A stretch of DNA of 64,000 nucleotides, from positions 5,704,001 to 5,768,000 of the forward strand of contig NZ_AP022598.1 in NCBI RefSeq assembly GCF_010725485.1. The letters are read 5' to 3'. This stretch comes from Mycolicibacterium parafortuitum. GTDB taxonomy: Bacteria; Actinomycetota; Actinomycetes; Mycobacteriales; Mycobacteriaceae. The notes beneath the pieces were generated by a model. That model had not been told where the DNA came from. It searched no databases and saw only the letters and a program-made list of their open reading frames with translations. The position numbers and the translations under genes are program-made. This document shows positions 19,682-28,342 of this stretch, one piece after another. Numbering within the stretch: position 1 is the stretch's first letter; each line of letters begins with the position of its first letter.

Positions 19682-20456
19682 TCCAGTCCGGCTGCTGGTC
19701 GACGTCGACGGCCGAGAAGTCCTTGTGCGCCAATCCCGCGATGGTTCCGCCGTCGACGACGAACTCGGCGCCGGTCGAGTAGCTCGACTCGTCACTGGCC
19801 AGGTACACCACCAGGTTGCTGACCTCGTGCGGTTGGGCGATCCGGCCCAGTGCGGACTGGAAGATGTCCTCGGGGACCCAGTCGGCCATCGGGGTTTTCA
19901 CCAGGCCGGGATGCACCGAGTTGACCCGGATCCCGAATGGGCCCAGTTCCAGTGCGGTGGATTTGGTCAGGCCCCGGACGGCGAACTTCGTCGCGGTGTA
20001 GCCGTGGCAGCCGACGGTGCCGGCCATGCCCTCGATCGACGAGATGTTGATGATCGACCCGTGCCCGGCGGCCTTCATCGTCGGTGTGACAGCCCGGATG
20101 CCGAGGAACACCCCGGTCAGGTTGATGTCGAGGATGCGGTGCCATTCGGAGAGCTCGTAGTCCTCGACGGTGCCGATGTTCAGGATGCCCGCGTTGTTGA
20201 CCAGGATGTCGACACCGCCGAACTCGGTGACGGCGGTGGTCACCGCGTGCTGCCAGTCCTCGGGGCGGGTGACGTCGAGACGGACGTAGCGCGCGGCGTC
20301 GCCGAGTTCGGCGGCCACCGCCTGCCCCTCGTCGTCGAGGATGTCACCGCATACCACCGTCGCGCCGTGGGCGACCATCGCTTTCGCATGCGAGGCGCCC
20401 ATCCCCCTGGCGCCACCGCTGACCAGCGCGACCTTGCCGGCCAGCCGTCCCGTCAT
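19674..20456 (-). CDS. Short-chain dehydrogenase/reductase (3-alpha/20-beta-hydroxysteroid dehydrogenase-like)
   Basis: Classical SDR of 260 aa. The cofactor motif is SGGARGMG, the structural NNAG is present, and the catalytic Ser and YTATK motif follow ISSIEG. The sequence resembles hydroxysteroid dehydrogenases of actinobacteria. It probably interconverts a hydroxyl and a ketone with NAD(H). Its ATG overlaps the stop of the upstream monooxygenase gene by four bases (ATGA), so the two are co-transcribed, which suggests alcohol-to-ketone oxidation followed by Baeyer-Villiger oxygen insertion. Confidence 0.88.
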   Translation of the reverse strand: MTGRLAGKVALVSGGARGMGASHAKAMVAHGATVVCGDILDDEGQAVAAELGDAARYVRLDVTRPEDWQHAVTTAVTEFGGVDILVNNAGILNIGTVEDYELSEWHRILDINLTGVFLGIRAVTPTMKAAGHGSIINISSIEGMAGTVGCHGYTATKFAVRGLTKSTALELGPFGIRVNSVHPGLVKTPMADWVPEDIFQSALGRIAQPHEVSNLVVYLASDESSYSTGAEFVVDGGTIAGLAHKDFSAVDVDQQPDWIT

Positions 20457-22459
20457 GAATCCTCCTGCAGCCGTGGCCCGCTGGAGGGCCGGGTGAAGTC
20501 GTAGTCGGCCGGATCGGGCCGGCGCGTCCATTTCCAGTAGTCCGCGATCCGCCACGCGAACAGCGTGGGCAGCTCGCCCGCCGAGTTCTTGTAGTAGCTG
20601 CTGACCGACGGGTGGGCGTACACCATCGTCTGCAACCGGGCCTGGCTGCGCCGGTCGTAGTCCCGGCACACCGCGGCCCGCGGCGCGGCGGCCCCGGCGC
20701 CGGAGGCGAGCACCATGTCGATGCAGCCGAGGATGTAGCGCATCTGGCACTCGGAGTTGTAGATGAGGCTGGCGCCGTTGACGGCATTGGTGCCCGGACC
20801 GAACATGCAGTAGAAGTTCGGGAAGTCGGACACCGTCACCCCGAGGTACGCGTACGCGGCGTCACCCCAGGTTTCGTTCAGGCCGGCACCGCCGACGCCG
20901 CGGATGTCGATCGGCCCGAGCTGGTGGTTGACGTCGAAACCGGTGGCCCACACCAGCACATCGGCGCGCCGGTGCACGCCGTCGGCGCCGGTGACACCGT
21001 CGGCGGTGATCGCGATGATGCCCCCGGTGATCAGTTCGACGTCGTCACGTTGCAGAGTGGTCAGCCAGGTCCCGTCGTCCTGCAGGGTGCGTTTGGCCAT
21101 CGGCGGGTAGTTCGGCGTGACCTTCGCGAGCAGGTCCTCGTCGTCGGTGAACGCGCGCATCCACGCGGTGAACATGTCGCGGATGCCCTGGTTGCCCGCG
21201 CTGACCGACAACCCGCCGGTGTCCCATTCCGGATCGATGGTGATCTGCTCGTCGAGCGCATCGGCGATCGGCCACCACGACACGAAGCGCAGCCACCGGC
21301 CGTAGTACGGCAGATGCCGGGTCGCCCAGCGGGCGCCGTCGCCGACCCGCTCGTGGTAGTGGATGTTGGGCGCCATCCACTGCGGGGTGCGCTGATAGAC
21401 GTCGACGTGCGCGGCGGTGCCCGCGATCGCCGGGACGAGCTGGAATCCGCTGGCGCCCGCACCGATCACCGCGACCCGCTTGCCCGTCAGGTCGAGGGTG
21501 TCGTCCCAATCCGCCGTGTGGCACATCGGACCGCGGAAGTCGTCGACGCCGGGCACGTCCGGGATGACCGGGGTGCTGAACTGGCCGACCGCGCAGATCA
21601 GGCCGCGGGCGCTGAGTTCCTCGACCGGTCCGTCGGCGGTGCCACCGGCGGGCCGCACCCGCACCCGCCACAGGCAGGCCGCATCGTCCCAGTCGGCGCC
21701 GAGCACCTCGGTGCCGAAGCGGGTGTGCTCGGCGATACCGTGCCGTGCCATCACGTCGTTCAGGTACGTCAGGATCTCCGGCTGGGTGGCGTAGTGGTGT
21801 TCCCAATGGTCGGTCGGTTCGAAGGAGTACGTGTAGTACTGGCTGGCGATGTCGACGCGGCAGCCCGGGTAGCGGTTGGCCAGCCAGGTGCCGCCGGCCC
21901 CGGACTGGCGTTCGACGATGGTGAACGGCACCCCGGCCTGTTTGAGCTTGATCCCGGCCAGGATCCCGGCCTCACCGCAGCCGATCACGACGACGGGGAA
22001 CGCGGCGCGTTGCTCGCGGGTCGAGGACAGCGCGGGCCCGTCCTGGTCGGCGCCGGTGATCCGCAGGTCGGCGGCGATGTAGTCGACGAGATCGCCGCTG
22101 ACCTGGCCGGCGGAGATCACGTCGAGCATCACCCGCAGTTGGTGTTCGTCGGGCACGAACGGCGGCGGGCAGCCGCGGTCGCGATAATCCCGGGCGATCT
22201 GGAATGCCCTGTCCCGCACCGTTTGTTTGTCGGGTTCGCTCATCGCGCCCTGCAGGTCCATCGCGATCAGCAGGAACGGCCGCGGCAGTTCGTCGAGGAT
22301 GCTCAGATCCCCGGTCATGTGCACCATCGACATCAGCAGCGCGGGCACGCTGGCGTCGTCGATCGCCGCGCGCAGCACCTCGTCGCCATCGTCGAAGGGA
22401 AGTCCGGTCAACCGCATCAGCTCAGGACTGCGTACATCCGCGCCGGTCAGGTGAGGCAC
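20453..22459 (-). CDS. Baeyer-Villiger monooxygenase, 4-hydroxyacetophenone monooxygenase-like
   Basis: A 668-aa flavoprotein monooxygenase. The first 150 residues form the extra N-terminal domain of HAPMO-type enzymes. Next comes the FAD motif IGCGEAG (about 159-165), then the Baeyer-Villiger fingerprint FRGPMCHTADWD and the NADPH motif GAGASG. It should convert a ketone to an ester or lactone. It uses a GTG start. Together with the co-transcribed SDR and the neighbouring alpha/beta hydrolase (same strand, 33 bp upstream), the set resembles a cyclic alcohol-ketone-lactone-hydroxyacid route. Substrate unknown. Confidence 0.88.
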   Translation of the reverse strand: MPHLTGADVRSPELMRLTGLPFDDGDEVLRAAIDDASVPALLMSMVHMTGDLSILDELPRPFLLIAMDLQGAMSEPDKQTVRDRAFQIARDYRDRGCPPPFVPDEHQLRVMLDVISAGQVSGDLVDYIAADLRITGADQDGPALSSTREQRAAFPVVVIGCGEAGILAGIKLKQAGVPFTIVERQSGAGGTWLANRYPGCRVDIASQYYTYSFEPTDHWEHHYATQPEILTYLNDVMARHGIAEHTRFGTEVLGADWDDAACLWRVRVRPAGGTADGPVEELSARGLICAVGQFSTPVIPDVPGVDDFRGPMCHTADWDDTLDLTGKRVAVIGAGASGFQLVPAIAGTAAHVDVYQRTPQWMAPNIHYHERVGDGARWATRHLPYYGRWLRFVSWWPIADALDEQITIDPEWDTGGLSVSAGNQGIRDMFTAWMRAFTDDEDLLAKVTPNYPPMAKRTLQDDGTWLTTLQRDDVELITGGIIAITADGVTGADGVHRRADVLVWATGFDVNHQLGPIDIRGVGGAGLNETWGDAAYAYLGVTVSDFPNFYCMFGPGTNAVNGASLIYNSECQMRYILGCIDMVLASGAGAAAPRAAVCRDYDRRSQARLQTMVYAHPSVSSYYKNSAGELPTLFAWRIADYWKWTRRPDPADYDFTRPSSGPRLQEDS

Positions 22460-22492
22460 AGGCCGACCATACGCCGACGGGTCAGTGGATGG

Positions 22493-23380
22493 TCAGGGTT
22501 TCGCGACTTCGCGTTGCGAAAGGAAGTCGAGCACCGCGTCGGCGAAAAGGTCGTTGCGGTCGCCCGCGACCATGTGGCCGGCGCCCTCGACGTCGACGAA
22601 ACCGACCTGCGGGAAACGCGCCAGGAACTGCGACGCGCGATCCTGGCTGACCAGATCGCTGACCTGACCGCGCACCAGCAGCATCGGCACGCCGTCGGCG
22701 ACGATCCGGCCGACCGCGTCGTGCAGCCGCTCGGTGTCGGTGACCTCCAGCGGCGGGTTGGTCGCGGTACCGTCGATGAACTGCGGATCCCAATGCCAGT
22801 ACCAGCGATCCCCCCTGCGGCGCAGGTTCTTTCGTAACCCGTCCAGGTCGGCCGGCCGCGGCCGGTGCGGGTTGTAGTCGGCGATCATGTCGGCGACCTC
22901 GTCGAGGGAGGCGAATCCGTCCGCCATCTTGTCTGCCATGAACGCGTGGATGCGCTCGGCCCCCGTCGGGTCCATATCGGGCACGATGTCGACGAGCACC
23001 ACCGCCGCGGCGATCCCCCGGGCCAGTTCCCCGGCGAGCAGCATCGCGGTGATGCCGCCGAGCGAGGCGCCGACGAGCACCGGCCGCGGTGGCAGGTGCG
23101 CGAGGATCTCGCCGACGTCGGCGGCGAAGCTCGCGACGCGGTAGTCGCCGTCGGGCGACCAGTCGGATTCGCCGTGGCCGCGCAGGTCGACGGTGACGGC
23201 CTGCCACCCGCGCCGGGCCACCGCCGCCGCGGCCCGGTCCCAGGACCGGCGGGTCTGTCCGCCGCCATGCAGGAAGACCACCGCACGCGACGCGGGATCG
23301 CCGCGCCGGTCGGCGACGATGCGCACACCGCCGTACCCGTCGGCGACGAAGGGCTCCGGTGCCCCGATCGTCTCGGTCAC
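22493..23380 (-). CDS. Alpha/beta hydrolase
   Basis: A 295-aa hydrolase with the oxyanion motif VFLHGGGQTRRSW, VDLRGHGES, nucleophile elbow GASLGG and late His in GAGHMV. The nucleophile motif is GxSxG with Ala before Ser. The GTG at 23380 gives VTETIGAPEP and is preferred over a longer reading that would run into the divergent SDR promoter region. It is the first gene of the set that continues with the monooxygenase and SDR, and may open the lactone or ester those enzymes form. Confidence 0.84.
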   Translation of the reverse strand: MTETIGAPEPFVADGYGGVRIVADRRGDPASRAVVFLHGGGQTRRSWDRAAAAVARRGWQAVTVDLRGHGESDWSPDGDYRVASFAADVGEILAHLPPRPVLVGASLGGITAMLLAGELARGIAAAVVLVDIVPDMDPTGAERIHAFMADKMADGFASLDEVADMIADYNPHRPRPADLDGLRKNLRRRGDRWYWHWDPQFIDGTATNPPLEVTDTERLHDAVGRIVADGVPMLLVRGQVSDLVSQDRASQFLARFPQVGFVDVEGAGHMVAGDRNDLFADAVLDFLSQREVAKP

Positions 23381-23498
23381 CCCCGGATGGTAAGCCCCTC
23401 CCCCCACTCCGCGAGCGCGCATGTCTGTACCCGCCCGCGCGGCGTGTCGCGTGCTCCGGCGTGCACTCGCCGCCGCCGACTGCCGCCATACTGACCGC

Positions 23499-24284
23499 GT
23501 GAAAGGTCTGACCGGCAGAGGCGTTCTGGTGACCGGCGCGGCATCGGGGATCGGGGCGGCCACCGCGCGCCGACTGATCGACGAGGGCGCCACCGTCGTC
23601 GGCCTCGACCTCGCGCCGGAACCCCCCGGCGAATTCCCCTATCTGCAAGGCGATGTGCTCGACGCGGAGACGGTCGGGCGTGCGGCCGCCGCTGTCGTCG
23701 AACGGGCGGGTCGCCTCGACGGTGTCGTGCACTCGGCCGGGGTCGGCGGCGGCGGGCCGATCCACCTGGTGCCCGACGACGAGTGGGACCGCGTCGTCGA
23801 CATCAACCTCAAAGGCACGTTCGTGGTGATGCGGGCCGCGCTGACCCAGATGCTCGACCAGCAGCGGGTCGACGGGCAACGCGGTTCGATCGTGACGCTG
23901 TCCAGCGTCGAGGGACTCGAGGGCACCGCGGGCGGCAGCGCCTACAACGCATCCAAGGGCGGCGTCGTGCTGTTGACCAAGAACGCCGCGATCGACTACG
24001 GCCCCAGTGGAATCCGCGCCAACGCGATCTGCCCCGGCTTCGTCGAGACGCCGCTGTTCGATTCGGTGATGGGCCTGCCCGGGATGGAGGGTCCGCGCGG
24101 CGAGCTGCGCCACGAGCACAAGCTGCGCCGGTTCGGCCGCCCCGAGGAGGTGGCCGCGGTCGCCGCGTTCCTGGTCTCTCCGGATGCGAGTTTCGTCAGC
24201 GGCCAGGCGATCGCGGTGGACGGCGGCTACACGGCAGGCCGCGACCACCACGTCACCGACCTGATGGGCCTCGGCGGGGACTGA
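23499..24284 (+). CDS. Short-chain dehydrogenase/reductase
   Basis: Classical SDR, 261 aa, with TGAASGIG cofactor motif, catalytic Ser in LSSVEG and YNASK. The GTG at 23499 begins [11 protein letters not shown], immediately before the first beta strand; the longer frame from 23421 adds an Arg-rich leader and is rejected. It reads divergently from the hydrolase gene and may oxidise an alcohol in the same pathway. Substrate not identifiable. Confidence 0.86.
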   Translation: MKGLTGRGVLVTGAASGIGAATARRLIDEGATVVGLDLAPEPPGEFPYLQGDVLDAETVGRAAAAVVERAGRLDGVVHSAGVGGGGPIHLVPDDEWDRVVDINLKGTFVVMRAALTQMLDQQRVDGQRGSIVTLSSVEGLEGTAGGSAYNASKGGVVLLTKNAAIDYGPSGIRANAICPGFVETPLFDSVMGLPGMEGPRGELRHEHKLRRFGRPEEVAAVAAFLVSPDASFVSGQAIAVDGGYTAGRDHHVTDLMGLGGD

Positions 24285-24638
24285 CTACCAGATGACGGCC
24301 AGCGCGGCCGCCGTGAACGCGAGCACCCCGGCCGCGACGAACATCGGCCGCGGCACCGCCTCGCCGGTGCGCTTCTGCCGCGCGCTGCCCATGCCGAGCA
24401 ACGCACCGATGACGACCAGGATCACCAGCTTGATCCCGATCTTCGGGTAGTTGAGCTCGATGCCGGCCGGCCAGGGCGCCGCCAGCGCGAGACCGGTCAG
24501 CAGTGACACCAGCAGCCCGTAGTCCATCACCCGCGTCATGCGGAAGCGCCGCGCGGCCGCCTCGGCGACCCAAGCCCCGAACATCACGGCGAAGCCGACG
24601 ATGTGCAGCAAGACAACTACAGACCGTAGTACTTCCAT
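24285..24638 (-). CDS. Small integral membrane protein
   Basis: A 117-aa protein with four predicted membrane segments: residues about 5-25, 40-58, 66-84 and 97-116. The third follows LNYPKIGIKL. A short positively charged loop RQKRTGEAVPRP lies before the last helix. It has no catalytic motif that I recognise. It starts at ATG 24638 and its stop abuts the stop of the convergent SDR. Function unknown. Confidence 0.75.
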   Translation of the reverse strand: MEVLRSVVVLLHIVGFAVMFGAWVAEAAARRFRMTRVMDYGLLVSLLTGLALAAPWPAGIELNYPKIGIKLVILVVIGALLGMGSARQKRTGEAVPRPMFVAAGVLAFTAAALAVIW

Positions 24639-24682
24639 GCCGTGAGGTTACAACACCCGCGGCCGGAAACCGCGGATCAGTG

Positions 24683-24931
24683 TCAGATCGGCGGCGTGCC
24701 CGCGGGCACCTGATAGCAGTTGGTGCTGCCGATGCCGAACACGTAGATGGTGTCGCACCGGGTGAACGAGCCGTCCGGGCCCGGCGGGCTGTCGCAGCGC
24801 CCGCCGCCGTGTCCGGCGATCACGGTGCTGGGCCCGACGCACGGCTGGGCCGTTGCGGGGGCCGCGACCACCAGTGCCGCTGCCGGAAGCGCGATCGCGG
24901 CGCCCAGTCCGAAAATCTGTCGTGTTGTCAT
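24683..24931 (-). CDS. Small secreted protein
   Basis: An 82-aa exported peptide. A hydrophobic leader ends in APATAQP, a likely signal peptidase I site near residue 29. The mature peptide has four cysteines (in QPCVG, GRCDS, TRCDT and TNCYQ) that could form two disulfides. AGGAG lies seven bases before the ATG at 24931. Comparable Cys-containing small secreted proteins are common in mycobacteria. Function unknown. Confidence 0.7.
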   Translation of the reverse strand: MTTRQIFGLGAAIALPAAALVVAAPATAQPCVGPSTVIAGHGGGRCDSPPGPDGSFTRCDTIYVFGIGSTNCYQVPAGTPPI

Positions 24932-25039
24932 CTCGTCACTCCTTCCCCGCGTCCGCGGCCGGCGGACGCACCCCCGGGAGGCCAGATGAGCTGGAGACGG
25001 CACACCGGCCTCCGCTGGATACGGTTACCCGTTTCGGGT

Positions 25040-25594
25040 TCAGGGCAGGCAGTCGGTGGACGCCGACAGCTCGGCCTTCATGTTGCGTTCCATCATCGCC
25101 AGCGCGGCCTTGCCGAGATCGGCGTCGATGTGCGCGACCGCGTCCGGCGGCACCACCACGTCGTAATGGCGGACGTAGCCGTCGAGCGCGGAGTAGAGAA
25201 TGCACTGCTCGGTGACCTGGCCGACCAGGATGATCCGCCGCGTCTCCAGGCGGGTGAGCAGATAGTCCAGCGACGTCGCGTAGAACGCGCTGTGCCGGAC
25301 CTTGGTCAGGAAGCGTGCGTCGGGCCCCGGGACGACCGGCCGCACCAGATCCGGGCGGGCGCCTTCGACAGCGGCCTTGACGATGTCGGACGGTTCGGCG
25401 GCGAAGTCGCCGTAGTTGTCGTTGACGTAGACGACCGCGACATCGTCGCGCGCGGAGGCACGCGAGATCAGGTCGCTGACCGGCTCGACGATGCCGGCGA
25501 CGTTGGTGGCGAGTTGCTCGGCGTCGGGATGGTCGTAGGTGTTGAACATATCGATGACAAGCAGCGCGGTCTCAGTCGTGGCGGTCTCACTCAT
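25040..25594 (-). CDS. Isochorismatase-family cysteine hydrolase
   Basis: A 184-aa hydrolase of the isochorismatase/nicotinamidase fold. The catalytic triad is visible as D15 (VIDMFN), K98 (TKVRHSAF) and C131 (TEQCILYSA). The family hydrolyses amides, carbamoyl groups or isochorismate. It stands alone, 137 bp from the divergent aminotransferase operon, so an amide related to the amine pathway is possible but not shown. Confidence 0.85.
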   Translation of the reverse strand: MSETATTETALLVIDMFNTYDHPDAEQLATNVAGIVEPVSDLISRASARDDVAVVYVNDNYGDFAAEPSDIVKAAVEGARPDLVRPVVPGPDARFLTKVRHSAFYATSLDYLLTRLETRRIILVGQVTEQCILYSALDGYVRHYDVVVPPDAVAHIDADLGKAALAMMERNMKAELSASTDCLP

Positions 25595-25731
25595 GGGCTA
25601 TTGATATCCACGCCGCGGCTGCTTAATCCACGACAGGACGATCCACGACGTCGCCATCGCGTACACCATCAGCCCGCGCGTTGTCCCGATCGGACATATG
25701 CGCCGGCGCCCGGCGTCCATACCCTTTTCCC

Positions 25732-27084
25732 ATGACGACCTCCCTGGTCGGCGGTCCCGCGCTCGCGCAGACCCGCCGCATAGTCACCGAGATCCCCGGC
25801 CCGCGCTCTGTCGAGCTCGCGCAGCGCCGCGCCGCGGCCCTGCCCGCCGGGCTCAACAGCGCCGCCGGCGTGTTCCTCGCCGCCGCGGGCGGTGGCGTCG
25901 TGGTCGACGTGGACGGAAACTCGTTCATCGACCTCGGCAGCGGTATCGCCGTCACCACGGTGGGCAACTCCGCGCCATCGGTGGTCGGCCGTGCGGCCGA
26001 GCAGCTGGCCCGGTACACGCACACCTGCTACCTGAACATCCCCTACGAGCCGTACATCGAGGTCGCCGAGCGGCTCAACGCGCTGACACCGGGTGACCAC
26101 GAGAAACGCACGGTGCTGTTCAGCACCGGCGCCGAGGCCGTCGAGAACGCCGTCAAGTACGCCCGCATCGCCACCGGGCGCGACGCGGTCGTGGTGTTCG
26201 ACCACGCGTTCCACGGCCGGTCGCTGCTGACGATGACGATGACCGCCAAGGACCAGCCCTACAAGCACGGCTTCGGTCCGTTCGCGCCCGAGGTGTACCG
26301 GGCGCCGATGGCCTACCCGTTCCGCTGGCCGTCGGGCCCGCAGAACTGTGCTGCCGAGGCCTTCAGTCACTTCCAGACCCTGATCGACGCGCAACTCGGG
26401 GCCGACCAGGTCGCCTGCGTCGTCGTCGAACCGATCCAGGGTGAGGGCGGATTCATCGTCCCCGCCGAGGGCTTCCTGCGCTCGGTCGCCGACTTCTGCC
26501 GGGACCGGGGCATCCTGCTGGTCGCCGACGAGGTGCAGACCGGGATCGCCCGAACCGGCGCGTGGTTCGCATCCGAGCACGAAGGCCTGGTGCCCGACCT
26601 GATCACCACGGCCAAGGGCCTCGGCGGCGGATTGCCGCTGGCCGCGGTGACGGGCCGCGCCGACATCATGGACCGCGCGCACTCCGGCGGCATCGGCGGC
26701 ACGTACGCGGGCAACCCCGTCGCATGTGCGGCCGCGCTCGGCGTGTTCGACGAGATCGCGCAGCACGATCTGATCGGGCGGGCCCGCGCCATCGGCGAGT
26801 TGATCACCCGCGAACTGCGCGGCATCGCCGCGAGCACCGACATCGTCGGGGAGATCCGCGGCCGCGGCGCCATGATCGCGGTCGAACTGGTCAAGCCGGG
26901 CAGCCGCGAACCCCATAAGGAGGCGGTGGCCGCCCTGGCCAAGCACTGCCACGACAACGGTGTGCTGGTGCTGACCGCGGGTACTTTCGGCAATGTGCTG
27001 CGCTTCCTGCCCCCGCTGGCGATCTCCGATGAGCTGCTCACCGAAGCCTTCGATGTCCTCCGCGACGGATTCGCGTCGCTGTAA
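25732..27084 (+). CDS. gabT: 4-aminobutyrate/5-aminovalerate aminotransferase
   Basis: Class III PLP-dependent aminotransferase, 450 aa. The PLP lysine is K295 in TTAKGLGGG, preceded by DEVQ (266-269), and the cofactor-binding STGAEAVENA is at 131-140. It should move the amino group of GABA or 5-aminovalerate to 2-oxoglutarate, giving succinate or glutarate semialdehyde. I start it at ATG 25732 (MTTSLVGGPALAQ), not at the upstream ATG 25681. The three following genes encode the rest of glutarate breakdown, so 5-aminovalerate from piperidine or lysine is a likely natural substrate alongside GABA from pyrrolidine. Confidence 0.92.
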   Translation: MTTSLVGGPALAQTRRIVTEIPGPRSVELAQRRAAALPAGLNSAAGVFLAAAGGGVVVDVDGNSFIDLGSGIAVTTVGNSAPSVVGRAAEQLARYTHTCYLNIPYEPYIEVAERLNALTPGDHEKRTVLFSTGAEAVENAVKYARIATGRDAVVVFDHAFHGRSLLTMTMTAKDQPYKHGFGPFAPEVYRAPMAYPFRWPSGPQNCAAEAFSHFQTLIDAQLGADQVACVVVEPIQGEGGFIVPAEGFLRSVADFCRDRGILLVADEVQTGIARTGAWFASEHEGLVPDLITTAKGLGGGLPLAAVTGRADIMDRAHSGGIGGTYAGNPVACAAALGVFDEIAQHDLIGRARAIGELITRELRGIAASTDIVGEIRGRGAMIAVELVKPGSREPHKEAVAALAKHCHDNGVLVLTAGTFGNVLRFLPPLAISDELLTEAFDVLRDGFASL

Positions 27085-27133
27085 CCCACCTCGCTTGTAA
27101 CCACGCCGCTCGTAACCATCAGGAGTAGACCCG

Positions 27134-28342
27134 ATGTCGACCACCTCCGCCCCCGCCAAGAAATCCGTCTACGAACCGCTCGAGTTGTTCGACACGGCGC
27201 GGCTGCTCGATCAGGACGAGCGCGAAATCGCCGCCACCGTACGTAAATTCGTGGACAGCGAACTGAAGCCCAATGTCGAGGGCTGGTTCGAGTCGGCCAC
27301 CCTGCCCAAGGAGCTCGGCAAGCGGTTCGGCGAACTCGGCCTGCTGGGCATGCACCTGCAGGGCTACGGCTGCGCGGGCACCAACGCGGTCAGCTACGGA
27401 CTGGCGTGCATGGAACTCGAGGCCGGAGACAGCGGGTTCCGCAGCTTCGTCTCCGTGCAGGGCTCGCTGTCGATGTTCTCCATCTACCGGTACGGCTCCG
27501 AGGAGCAGAAGAACGAGTGGCTGCCGAGGCTGGCGTCCGGCGACGCGATCGGCTGCTTCGGCCTGACCGAACCCGATTTCGGGTCCAACCCCGCCGGCAT
27601 GCGCACCCGCGCGAAGCGCGACGGTTCAGGAGAGAACGCCGACTGGGTGCTCAACGGCACCAAGATGTGGATCACCAACGGCAACCTGGCCGACGTCGCG
27701 ACGGTGTGGGCGCAGACCGATGACGGTATCCGCGGGTTCCTGGTGCCCACCGACACACCGGGGTTCACCGCCAACGCGATCCACCGCAAGCTCTCGCTGC
27801 GGGCGTCGATCACCTCGGAACTCGTTCTCGACAACGTCCGGCTGCCCGCATCGGCGCAGCTCCCGGAGGCCGTCGGGTTGAGCGCCCCGCTGTCGTGCCT
27901 CAACGAGGCCCGGTTCGGCATCGTGTTCGGTGCGCTGGGCGCCGCGCGCGACAGCCTGGAGACGACGATCGCCTACACCCAGACCCGCGATGTGTTCGAC
28001 CGTCCGCTGGCGAGCTATCAGCTGACACAGGAGAAGCTCGCGAACATGACCGTCGAGCTCGGCAAGGGCATGCTGCTGGCGATCCACCTCGGCCGCATCA
28101 AGGACGCCGAGGGTGTGCGTCCCGAACAGGTCAGCCTCGGCAAGCTCAACAACGTGCGGGAGGCCATCGCCATCGCACGCGAATGCCGAACCCTGTTGGG
28201 CGGCAGCGGGATCACGCTGGAGTACTCGCCGCTGCGACACGCCAACAACCTGGAGTCGGTGCTGACCTACGAGGGCACCTCCGAGATGCACCTGCTCTCC
28301 ATCGGGAAGGCGCTCACCGGCCACGCGGCGTTCCGCGCATGA
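27134..28342 (+). CDS. gcdH: Glutaryl-CoA dehydrogenase-like acyl-CoA dehydrogenase
   Basis: A 402-aa FAD acyl-CoA dehydrogenase. FAD-binding segments CFGLTEPDFGSNP and KMWITNG are present, and the catalytic base is Glu380 in YEGTSEM near the C-terminus, the position used by glutaryl-CoA and isovaleryl-type enzymes. LTEPDFGS and the length fit glutaryl-CoA dehydrogenase, which oxidatively decarboxylates glutaryl-CoA to crotonyl-CoA. Association with a class III CoA-transferase and a semialdehyde dehydrogenase in one operon strongly supports this. It is 49 bp after gabT and overlaps the next gene by four bases. Confidence 0.88.
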   Translation: MSTTSAPAKKSVYEPLELFDTARLLDQDEREIAATVRKFVDSELKPNVEGWFESATLPKELGKRFGELGLLGMHLQGYGCAGTNAVSYGLACMELEAGDSGFRSFVSVQGSLSMFSIYRYGSEEQKNEWLPRLASGDAIGCFGLTEPDFGSNPAGMRTRAKRDGSGENADWVLNGTKMWITNGNLADVATVWAQTDDGIRGFLVPTDTPGFTANAIHRKLSLRASITSELVLDNVRLPASAQLPEAVGLSAPLSCLNEARFGIVFGALGAARDSLETTIAYTQTRDVFDRPLASYQLTQEKLANMTVELGKGMLLAIHLGRIKDAEGVRPEQVSLGKLNNVREAIAIARECRTLLGGSGITLEYSPLRHANNLESVLTYEGTSEMHLLSIGKALTGHAAFRA

